Assembly (NCBI GenBank): GCA_029721435.1
Contig: CM056583.1
Span: 47,397,120-47,461,119, forward strand
Length of the DNA stretch: 64,000 nucleotides
Origin: Gymnothorax reevesii
Lineage: Eukaryota; Chordata; Actinopteri; Anguilliformes; Muraenidae
Direction of reading: 5' to 3'
Shown: piece by piece, positions 48,801 through 60,800 of the stretch
Numbering within the stretch: position 1 is the first letter of the stretch
How the letters are laid out: the number at the start of each line of letters is the position of its first letter
The notes under the pieces: generated by a model
Database searches by the model: none
Told to the model about the DNA's origin: nothing
Seen by the model: only the letters and a program-made list of their open reading frames with translations
Program-made: the position numbers and the translations under genes

Positions 48801-51800
48801 CTGTCCTCAAGCACTTCAACAGGCGTGTTCAGACACCTACATGTTCGGAGGTTGTGACAGGGCAGAATGACATCACTGCCGATCATGAGAATCTTTCCAG
48901 TGCTTCCAGGTTTGGCGAAGCGCACACCCTCTGTTTTGGTAGCTGCAAGGGAGGGGCTGGAGTGGGAGGACTTCCTGTGAAAGCGACTTGAGGGCTGTCT
49001 AGAGACGAGGGGTATGGCCTGTGCAGCCGGATGTTCACATCTCCCCATCTCTCCTGTGTGTGGGGGCTTTGTTCTCTCCTCATCACGTACCCTAGGAAAA
49101 TTTCCGGGAGGTCTGACCCAGCCACAGCAGAGTCCTAAATCAGGCACTCTGCAGAGGGTATCTGTAATTTTTTACATTTTTTAAAATTTTATTTTTATAT
49201 TCAAACAGCTCCTTGTGTGCTACACCCTCATCCTGTTTGTTTGATCTTGTGAATCATTTTTGATCGCCCACTCCACCGGATGGGAGTATATTGAGATCGC
49301 CCCTTTTCCGTCTGTCTGTCCATCCACAATGTATTTTTTTAACTCTGCAGACTACAATTTTTGTTCGGTTCTTTTCATTTTTGTTTTGTTGGTTAATGGT
49401 GATATGAAGAATATCCCTTTTGTGACGATTGGAAAATCTCATCGACAAAGCAGCAATGCGGGCGTATTATCTTTTGTACAGTTTGAGAAGTTGACCGTAT
49501 CAGGAACACCAGTGATGGCACATTCCCTCCAAATGATCACAGGTGTACTAATTGGCTCTAATTGGCTTCGCTGAAACATGCAGACTATACTGTGAGCCAT
49601 GATGGGGCCTCATGGGTCCCCTTTATCAGAGAATCAGGCTCTGATGTGACAGTTGGACTGAGTCATTGTCGGCATAATAAAGGATGGATTAGAAGTGGGG
49701 TTTGCTGCTTTCAGACAGCCGAAAAGATATTTGCAGATGAGTGTCACTCCAGGAATGTCATGTATTTGAGGCATGTGAAGAGTATCGGTCTGAAGACTGG
49801 GTTTTCCGGTTTTCTTAGTTTGTCCAAAGAATGGATGATGAAGCGTTCAATCTCTTTCTGCCTTTCATAATTGTCCGTGTCACAAATCTATTGTGTTACT
49901 GTTATGCTCACAGCAGTCAAGCATTTGTTCCCAGATTTGCCACTTAGTATGCTTATCATCTGTTTTCCATTTGTTTTTTGTCTATGCCAAGTTTTTTTTT
50001 TTTTTTTTTCTTAAGTCTGCTGTACTTTGAGTTTGCACCTCATGATTTGTCAGCGTTTTAGAAGGATCCATTTTGACTATGCTTCTTGTGTATTGATTCA
50101 TGTGTACTCTATCTTCTTGGCCAGCTAGTCTTGCTCAAATTTGGGTCAGTAATCCATGGGGAACTTGGCAGAAGATTGCAAGACTGGATGTGACATCAGC
50201 TTTCATTTTGTTAAGCAAAAGTTCCTGAATTACCGTAACTCTCCAGGCGATGAATCTGTGGGAACTTCTGGGAAGGTTATGTTTGGCAATTCTGGATTCA
50301 TTTTTTTGTATGAATATCACTTTCATATAATATTTTAAATTGTTTAACTGGTTTCCATTCATTTTGCTTTAAATATGACACCCAGAAACAGTGTTGCGAA
50401 GGCCAGAGTATGCCTTTTTGTTACCATTCCTTATCCAGTTAGCAGTTGGCCGAGGAAAATCTGGAGAGGTGAAGTGTTTCTCTCTCCGTGTTGCTCTGTG
50501 TATGTGTTTCCATATTTGAACGAAGCATGAGTTATCCTGCCATGCTAACGTGTCCTGTCTAAAGCTGCTTTCACACCGGACGCGAACGCGCGTATTCGCG
50601 TCTTTGCATTGACTTTGAATGTAATCTCTCGGGCGAAAAATTTGTTTCGCGTCTGGTGTGAAAGCAGCTTAAGGCCGCCTTCACCTGTCATGTGCCCTGG
50701 CTCGTGTGACTCTTACTCGGCACGTGCATGCGGCTTGCTCCAGCCCTGCCCGGTTTCACTTTTAGAAACGTAACGTTACTCATTAAACGGTGACAGTGGG
50801 ATTTTAGCCCAGTGGAGAGAGGGTGGGAGAGAAAACGCTAATTGACAAAATGTCCAAGACAGGCTTTATATATAGAATTGTTGTTGTCATGCTGCAACGC
50901 AAGCTGCACACCGGAAGTGTAAGAAATTTCGGCGAAAAAGCCACCTCCGGGTCCTTTTTTTTTTTTTTTTTTTTTTTGAAATTTTATTGGCAATCATGGA
51001 ATTGTTGTATAAAATGGTGGACAGGGTGTATCCCATTGTCCTTCCACTTTTTGGCCTAAACTCATTGTATTTCAAAATAACTGCACCATCAGAAATTTTT
51101 CCTAAGTGTGTATAATGTTTGTGTTTCAGACCCTCTGTACACCCACAGACGATATAATAGTGACTACAGCTCTTCCAGCGAAAGCCCGTCAGTGGTGTCT
51201 TCCGATCCCGAATACAGACAAGGTACTGCACCCTCAGCAATTCTCTATGCCCTCAATGCAAATCCGAGCTATGCCATCATGCATTCTCAATGAGGTTTAC
51301 TTCCTTACCAGTTTAAAAAATAGTGCCTCCTTTTTTATATTATAATATTGCAAATAAAAATCCTGCAAAGCAGGGAATGGTGGATACATTCCGAACCACC
51401 CCAAAATAATGGGTAGGCTTTAATTGATCTGAATCAGAATAAGTGCGTACAATGCCACCAAAGCAAGTAATCACTGTTGAAGTATTTAAAATGGTGGAAT
51501 ACAATGTGTTGATTGAGTTGACCATTTTTCATGCTTCCTGCTTTTGGATTGAATTCATGTTTACCTGAGCATGAGCAAGAAAGTTTTTTTAGTACAAAAA
51601 TATGTCAGCACTTTCTATATTTCTGACCAAAAAGGGTGGTTTCCATTGCCATTTGATAGAATTATTCGCGTCTTGATAGAGTGAATTGAGGCTGGCATTT
51701 TGTGCAGCTGTTAGTCATGATGAAATGCAGATGGGTTGTTGATGTGATGAAATCTGGTTTTCAATACTTTTGTCAGCAGTAGATGGATATCCTACCATTA

Positions 51801-54800
51801 TGAAAATGAATGCAGGGACCACTTTTGGGTGTTGGGGCCAGATCAAAAATTGAGGGACTCTCCATTTTTCTTGGAGAAGAGGAATGCCTGAGTCCCAGTG
51901 ATTTCATAAATTATCTGTCTGCACAGCAGCACGAGACACTATCCATTTGATCCTTCATCTGAGGATCCTTCACTACACAGATCCATTGATCATCGCTCAA
52001 ACAAGAACTCATCACACCACTGAACTCCACGGCTCTTTTGTTTTTTTTTTTTTGTCCCTGATGAGGTATTGTGGTGAAGCCATTTCAGGGGGGTGAGAGC
52101 AGCAGGTCTTTGCCAAACACAATCTCTTATTTTACAGCAAAGAGGCCAGAAGATGTGAGGAGGTTCGGATCACAGGCGGCCCTCTCAGAACACGATGCCT
52201 TCTCCGTGGCCAGTCGCACCAGCCTGAGGCGCAGGTAGGGTCATCTCGTGCTCACTGGCTTTTGAAACGGTTTGTTTATACTTTGAGCGCAGTTCCGGAG
52301 CCCCTGTTAATCCTTCACATACAGCCTGTAAAGTCCTCATATGTGACTGTTTACCGAGACGCAGACTGGGAGTTAATATTCAGCTTGAAGGAGTCTTGAG
52401 GTTAACGATTTCCCACGCTTTCTGCTCTTAATCTGCTTAACTTTCTGAATAACTGCAGAAACTCGTGTGGTTTGGTAGCTGCTGCTCAACTTATGCATTT
52501 GCTCAATAATGGTTATGTGGTAGTATTAGGAGCTCTGGCCAAAATTCAGGAAGTCTGCTTGTTTGTTGAAAATGCCAGTCTACTTCCTAGTAAGCCCCCA
52601 GTCATGCAATGCTGCCCCTCTGGTTTTGTTGGTTGAATTGTTGTTCTTCTGCTTCCCCTGGTGGTCAATGTGTGAACTGCATCTCAGCCTCTGTAATGTG
52701 GCTCTGCTTTGCTGGACAGAGGGTGCATCTCAAAGCGTGGGCTGCAGCCAGTTCGAAGGCTGCATTTTTAGGCGTCGTCACTTATTTCCATCTGTCGAGC
52801 TAACGTTTAAACATTTAGGGCTAGGGATAAGGAAAATTTTATGGTCAGGTTTAGGGCTAGATTTAGGGTTAGGGCTAAGAGTTAAGGTTAGGGTTGGAAA
52901 AATCAGTGACTACTTGTTTGTTCAACAGAGATGAAATGACGCCATGTCAGTTTGGCAGGTAGAATTAAGTGACAAACCCTAAAAATGGAGCCTTCGAGGA
53001 ATGCAGCCTGCACTTTGAGATGAACCGAGGGTCATGACCGCAGTCTGCTTCTCTACCAGCTGCATAGCATCCAGGCACCTTAAACATTTGAAAAATGTGT
53101 TTTCCCATCTTGGGTACTTCTATTTTTGTTGAATCTATTTTTGAACGAAGGTCTGAATGACAGGATTTAAAGGAACCAGGTTGAGTTTTTAGAATATGAT
53201 CGGAAAAAATACAAAATTTGTTGATGAGTGCCGTTCATTTGAATGGCATGTGCTAAAGAAGAGCATTCTCATAATTGTATCTCTGACAAAGTTAGGGACA
53301 CTGAGGATTTACTTTCTCTCCATTGTCATTGCTGTCTTTGTCATGTGGCCACCATGTCTGTTGAAGATTCTTGCAGTCAAACTGCAAGTCAGGATTGACA
53401 ACCAATTTTAATTAAATTAGGTTCAGGCATTAGTATTATTGAGGTCTTGACACCTATTGATTTTAGTCAAAAGCTGGTTGTAATTCTCGCATTAATTAAT
53501 GAAGTAATATTTATGGCACTAATCCATACAAAATGTCCCAGATTGTGCTTACTGTTGCAGTTGGGGCTTATATTATGGACTGAGAAAGTCATAATTTGCA
53601 AATTAGTCCGTGACGTTGGATTTTATATTTGATCTTGGCTTGATGGTCAAAGAAAAAAGCATCCTGTAACTTGCTTATTATTATCCCCCGCCGTGCGTTT
53701 AGCGCGAAGCGGGGGATATAGTATTCAGCTCCGTCCGTCCGTCCCGATCATCGTCAGCGCGATATCTCAAGAAGGAGTCAACCTATTTGAATTCTTTTTG
53801 GTACCAACCTTCCTACTGGGAATGCGCAGACACCAGTCGGTTTCGGTGACCTAACAGCGGGGGATATAGTCACTTTAGTGACAAACTCTTGTTGTATTTA
53901 GAGTTTTGGTGTGTATTAGCAACTAATGGGAAGTCTATACTGCACTTCACTCTGACGTTAGATTTCACCTTTGACCTGGACTGCGAGGTCAAATGGTAAA
54001 ATGTCCATTATCTTGCTTATTATTGCATATAGAGCTTAGGTTTGTTCTAGGGACTAATTGGGCCATACATTGTACATCATGTAAGGACCTAGGATTTGCT
54101 CTAAGACTTACTTATTATTAAATTTAGGGCTCAGGTTAGTATTTGGGACAAATTGGAAGTCATAAATTGTTCATCAGTCTGGGATTTGACCTCGAACCTT
54201 AAGTTCATGGTGGAACAGGGAGTATTTGGTCTATAAATGTATCCTGGAGAAAGTTGCGGATACCTTGAATTGTTCTCTCTGCAGCGGTCTCCACCATATC
54301 CGCTGCCCCTGGTGTGTCCGCTCAGGTTTCTTACGACTGAACTGCAGATGTACATATTGGCAGTTGTAGGTTCATGTCCCATAATAATTTTGGTTGGTAA
54401 GTCGAACAGTTTATTAATTATTGATCTAAATGACTCAAGGCCCATACAAAATGGCGCATATCCCAGTTAATATCACATTTGGGGCCTAGGTTTGTGTTGA
54501 GGATTCATAGGAATTCATATGTGGTGCATCAGTTTGTGACCTTGGGCTTCAGTTGTTACCTTAGGATTGAGGCCAGATGATGACCTCTCAGTAATGCTTG
54601 CGTGATCGAGTAATGCAAGTGTTCGAAGATGCATGTATTGGTCCTGGCAACCAAACTTTCAGTTTGTTTTAAGTAAATGAATGACTTTCAACTTATCATT
54701 GTAGTGACTGGCATGAACATTGAAAGTGACCTTTTACGTTGCAGTTACTATTGCCATATTAGTGAACATTTACTTCTAGGAAATTCAGATGATAAAACTC

Positions 54801-57800
54801 GCTGATAATTATGTTTTTTTTTTTAATGAATGCATAATAAAACTAAAGTTGCATATTATAAGACGCTGGTAGAATGTAAGTTTTTCTTTAACAATAATGA
54901 ATTACTAATGACTCTCAGTCTCCTTACAGTGGACTCGGACAGAAGAGAATGTTGTTTTTAAGTTTCATTGATGGGTTAGGTTTGGTTTATTTGAAATTTG
55001 CTTGCCTGTTGTTGTAGTGGACACTACTGGCCTGTAATTAGTTTTGTTCTCCTGAACTTAATGTGCATGGCACTACAATTACACAAATAGTAGCACAATA
55101 GTAAAATTACTTGGGAAATCTCAATCTCTGCCTTTCAACATGGAAAAACCTGCTGAACCATAGAGGAATTTTTTCTGGAAAGATAACGTTACTGAAATTG
55201 GCATTTAAATCACTGAGCTGGAAGCGAAACAAGTCATTATATTTGGAAACCTTAGTGGTGACTTCTATAAATGAAAGAAAAGCATTGTTTGGTACTTGAA
55301 ATGGCCTCCAACCTTAATTTCCCTTGGTTTTCTAATTGTCGTAATCGGCCTAAATGGCCTTGAATTGGATTTCACCCAGAGAAAATTATTATGGCCGAAG
55401 CGCAGACGGGAGGCAATGGAAAAATCAACAGTCTCAGTTGGGTGTTAGGCCTCCACAAGCTGCCAGATCAGCTTCAGCGCTCCTTGGCACAGAGCCCACA
55501 TGTATTAAACTTGGATGGATGGAGCACCTTTCTGCAAATGAATAGTTTATGGAAGGTAGAGAGATGATCTGGGTTAAAATATTTAAAATTGTCTTTAAAA
55601 AGACAGTTGGTTTCGAACTTGTTTTTTAAAAAGACACTTGGTTCCTAAATTGAACCAACTGTCTTTTTAAAGACCATTTTAACCCCGGAGATCTCTCTAC
55701 CTCCGATATATCGGCCCCTGGGTTCGAACCTTTTCTTAAAGAAATATTTTCTCATTTGGTTTTTTGATGATGGTGATGGAGAGTGGTGTCTTGCATATTG
55801 TCCCAAACTCTCCCAAATGAATCCAGTTTGAGATCTGGCGACTGTCAAGGTCATGGCTAATTCTTAGGATCATTTTCATGCTCAAAATTATTCGGTGATC
55901 CCTTGTGCCCTGTGGGACTTGGGCTATCGTCATCCTTGAAGAGACCACTCCCATCATGTAAGGAATGTTTCCGGATTGGATATAAAGTTGATTGTACTGT
56001 ACACATGCAGTGTGTTGCAGTGACCCTTCATCTTCAAGGGGACATATTGTCCCAGAGGCATCTGCATTTGTTACAGTTTGAGTTGTCTACACGTGTATAG
56101 TTTTTTCTTTTAATTTGTCACCCATCTGTGTATACAAACGAAGCAAGTTATTAATGCATTTTTATAGTCCTTGTTTTACAGTATAATTTTCTCTGGTTTC
56201 TGCCAGTATATCAATCTTTTCCCCTTACGGTGGACCATGGGCAGTTCTTTTTTCTGAAAAGTGCTGTTTGACAGCACAGCATGGGCTTTGCTTAAAATTA
56301 AGCGCATTCTCTGTTATAAGTGCAAATTTTGCTTGGTCCTACTTGTAACATGAGGGTAATTTCACACTTAAATAGCTAAACTCATGGGCTACATGGCATT
56401 TCTCCAACAATCAGCACATCCTCTGATCCCAGAGAAGGGAAGGGGGTGTGTCTTCCCTGTCCTCTCTGTAAAAATGTTGTGGTTTATTCCACTGAGGCCT
56501 TTTCCAAACTCAGTCCAACACGGAGTGGTTACATCCGTGGAGCGGACTTTCACAGGTTGAGATCTGCTGCTGCCATCAAAAGTTGCGGCTGCTTTCATTC
56601 TGCAGCTGTTATTTTAACCTTCCTTGGTACTATTTTGTGAGGAATGAGCTTTGGTTTGGTGTCTTCTATCTTTTTTTTTTTTTTTTTAAACGGTCCATAT
56701 TCCTTTCATTGTGGTTTAGGATAGAAGACCCGTGTGTTTTGACTGGCACATTTTTGGTTGTGACTTCAACACATTTCTTAATTTTAAATTGGATTCGGAG
56801 TTGTACACACTGATAAAGGTTGCTCCAATTTGTTATTCCTCGTATGAACAAATTTGACTATTTCTTTGAAAATAATAATATTTGAGAAAGTTATTGGAGT
56901 GCTTTAATTTGGGGTCTTTACTCTTGAAGTTCTTGATGCTTTTGCGTTTCGTAAATTGGTCCATTTCAGTTGAAGTTCACCTCCCCGATGATATTGTGCT
57001 CCAGATACTTCCGCACCACAGTGTTTATTCTTTCGTTTGAAGTGCAGGGCAGTTGTGGCCGTGTTGAGCTTGTCGGCAGTTCAGTGCCGCTCTGAGTTAG
57101 CAGGGTGCAGGACTGACTTGCGTGAATCGCGGTCTCCTCTCGTCTCCTCTCCAGGTATGCGGGTGGAAGTCAGGAGGAGGTGCTCCTGCAGCGTCAGGAG
57201 GAGGAGATGCAGCTCCTGCAAGTCCAACTCGCCAAACGGCTGTCCCGCGGTAACCTGTATGCCGCGGACCTGCCACTGCGCACCAGCCCCCTTGACCCCA
57301 CGCTCTCAGAGTTCAAACTGCGCCCCTCAAAGGTACTGATGTGTCCCATGTTATACTCTATAACCTATTCATGGGTCTTAGTAGCAGTCTACGCTCTGCA
57401 AGTAGTTCACTATTTTTCCTCATCTTATTGGCATTTGCAATGATGCCATTTGTCTGCTCTTAGTCTCGGGCTGGCACAAATGTTTGTAATGCCTTTTTCT
57501 TTTTTCATTTTTTTTGGCTAAGTTAAGCTGCATGCTTCCATTGCGGCACCACCAATAATTTTGCATTGCTTTATTGTCATTGCCTAGAACTTCTTTGGCC
57601 CTGAATTCGTCAAGATGGCCAGCGAGCCAAGTGTTGACCTGACCGTTCCATCTTCAATAATGGTGAGACCCAGCTTGCTAAATGAAAGTATGTTTGTACA
57701 TGCAGGGTTTGGTTCATTATGAATCAGACCTTCATAATGACATCAAACTATCACAATTCTACACTCGTTTTAATAATGGATGTACTGATGACTCCTTTCC

Positions 57801-60800
57801 AAGCTTCAAAAGGCCATATCCCCCCCTCTTCAGAAACTAGTTTCAAACCGTTGAAACCGCAGGGTACCTAAAGGGGAACTTTAAGTAAGGTTTACATAGA
57901 CATACACTTTTAACATCGCCTAATGGAAAATGGCGATGTTAAAAATGGAAAATGGAAATGGAAAAAATGGAAATCGCCAAATGTCCATAAGCTCAGTGTG
58001 AGACTGGTGTGGGGCTGCTCAGTGATTGGTCTCATGCCTGCTGACTCTCCAGAATAAGAAGGGAAAGGCAGGTGAAGTGCCACGAAGGGTGGGTGTGGTT
58101 CTGCTGAACGGACAGAGGCTGGAGGTCAGCTGCGACTCGAAGGCTGTGTGCAAGGACGTACTGGACATGGTGGTGGCTCATGTGGGTTTGGTGGAGCACC
58201 ACCTCTTCGGGCTCGCCCATCTGAAAGGTGAGGGCAGAGGAGTCCATATAAGGGTATCTCCCTCCACATGTTCATTTGTTAAACTCTGCTAACAGTGTCT
58301 GTTAGATTTTTGATCTTTCATGGTGTAAACTGTGGTAATTAGTTTGCCAGCATCAACACATTCAGTCAATTTGCAAAATTTAAAAGTTGGTCTTTGATAG
58401 GAACATTGGCAAACATAGACATGCTATACCAGTCAAGAATAATTGCATAAAATAGGATACTTTTTGCAAATGTCTTGTTGGAAATGTTCTGACATAATGC
58501 CTTCATGAAATTGAAACTGAACTCTCAAGAATTTTGAATCAAGCAAGTAACATAACTGAAATCAGTCTTTGCAGCCCAGTGATTTATGACACTAAAACAG
58601 CAAATAAGCCAGATTTTTAAGGACCCAGTTACATCCTCTTTAGTCTCTGCCATTGCTGCAATCAGTCAGCATAATTATGTCTCACTGGCTCATATATTGG
58701 CACAAACAAGACACTGATCGGTCAAAATTTGCCCGTATTCTGCGTTATTGTTGCTGGTTTTATCAAGGGAAGCACTTTAGTCTACGTTCATGTGTTGTGA
58801 CATGGATATTAAAGTTGATTGCATTTTTTAAATACAGAAGTTCCCCTTAATGACTGCTGTGTTTGACGCAAATTGCATTGCCCTTTTCATTTAATTGAGC
58901 AAATAGACTGAAGGTAATTATACATAATGACGCGGACGTAGACCGTTAAGTTTTTTGATGGAATGAATTGGCTGTGGCTGTGGACGCTTTCAAAAGTGGC
59001 CCAAAAGTGTTTTATACATTTTTCATGCTAAATAACTATAAATTTGTATCTTTTTTAATATTCTCTTTTCATTTCCATTTACTGTGCAGCTTTTAATGGA
59101 ATGATTTGCCTGCTTTCTTTTGTGGATTCCTTCGAATGGTGTTCCTGTCTTGATAGTTTCTATCATTAGCATCATAGTGTCCGAGACAATTAACCAATTT
59201 GTGTGTCTCATTGTCGGCTTCTCCTCTCTTGCGCACAGAGAACGAGTTCTTCTTCATTGACCCTGATGTCAAACTGTCTAAAGTTGCACCTGAGGGCTGG
59301 AAGGACGATCCCAGGAAGAAAAAGCCTGAAGTGAACTTCAATCTGTTTTTCCGCATCAAATTTTTCCTCGATGATGTCCATCAGATACAGTAAGAGTCCT
59401 GCGGTGTCACTTCACCTTGCTCATACAGTCTACCTGAGTACTAGGAACCTCAGGTTCTGTAAACCTTATGCTGGAGAATTGACCTCATGTTGTTATACCA
59501 TTTGTTTCTTCATTTTTTTCATCTCTAATCAATGTCTATTGAAAAACTTTCCTAAATGTGTTGTGAAGAGTAGTAAAAACCAGAATTTTGCTATTACGGA
59601 AGAAATTGTGTGTGCGAATGCTGTGCTCTTTTCTCGCTGGCCTGTTTAATCGCTGATGCTGTATTTTTAACAGTGAGAATCACAGACAGATGTGTTTGCG
59701 TGTGTCTGTGTGTCTGTCTGACACAGCGGCTCCTCTATGTGTGTGCTGTCTCTACGGAGACAGCAGCACACCTGTGTACTTACCATGGCGATCTGACAGG
59801 TGCTCTGTGACAGAAAGGCAAAAAATCCTCAGTGACACTGTCCAAACAACTCCAATTTTCTGGCAGACCGTTGGTCCTATGGTGGAAACAAAAACATTGT
59901 GAATGAGAAGAGACTGCTGAGCGTCCCAATGTATTTTATTTTCTTGAAATGTGAAGTATGTGATCAGGATGGCGATTTCAAAAAAGGTATAGCATCCGCT
60001 ATACCATACCAGTGGAGGCGTCTGGGCATTAAGGAGACCTCTGGGCATCAGAGGTTTCTTGAGTTTAGCCATTTGAATTTGATCCCACTCTTGTTTCATA
60101 CAGGCTTCCAGCTGCTGGAGAGTTTTGGGTCTCCTTTGACGGACTTTTCATTTAATTATACGCTAAATGTTCTCAATCGGTGAAAGATCAAGACTGCAGG
60201 CAGGCCTGTTCAGCACACGGACTCTTCTACTACGAAGCCATGTGGTTGTAATGGCTGCAGAATGTTGTTTTGCATTGTCCTGCTGAAATGCACAAGGCCT
60301 TCCCTGGAATAGATGTCATCTGGAGGGGAGGATATGCTGCTCCAAAACCTTTTATATACCTTTCAACATTCATGGTGCTTTTTAAAACCTGCAAGTGTCC
60401 CACACCTTGTGCACTAATGCATCCCCATACCATCAGAGATGCTGGCTTTTGAACTGAACACTGATCACAGGAGGGGGTGGGCTTTCTCCTCTTCTACCCA
60501 GAGGACACGACGCCCATGATTTCCAACAAGAATGTGAAATTTGGACTCATCTGACCACAGGACACTGCCACTTTGCTACAGTTCATTTTATAAGCCTTGG
60601 TCCACGGAACACGGTGGCACTTCTGGATCACGCTCAATACTGGCTTCCTTTTTACATGACAGAGTTTTAGGTGGCATCTTCGGATGGCACGGTGGACTGT
60701 GTTTACAGACAGTAGTTTCTTGAAGTATTCCTGGGCCCATTTAGTATTGTCAATGACAGAATCATGCCAGTGAGTGATGCAGTGGCGTCTGACAGCCCGA

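Larger units (their letters stand above)
41935..51129 (+). other. ptpn13 intron between coding exons 6 and 7
   Basis: A 9.2-kb intron with a TTAA-flanked element (42046-42950), a Tc1-like relic (42987-44038), a palindromic half-site array (44620-45300), a module duplicated from 6.7 kb (45329-45625), a hairpin-headed fragment (49255-49450) and a MITE (50562-50671). Positions 45630-49250 and 49570-50560 show no recognisable element. Confidence 0.8.
52235..57154 (+). other. ptpn13 intron between coding exons 8 and 9
   Basis: A 4.9-kb intron with a TIR element that contains telomere-like repeats (52726-53022), a hairpin-headed repeat (53682-53893), a degenerate tandem array (53935-54600) and a foldback (55554-55701). 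Positions 54610-55550 and 55710-57154 hold nothing recognisable beyond poly-T. Confidence 0.8.

Noticed and set aside
52815..52895. TTAGGG repeats taken as a chromosome end or fusion point.
   Set aside because: The tract is short and degenerate and lies inside a foldback element within a gene.
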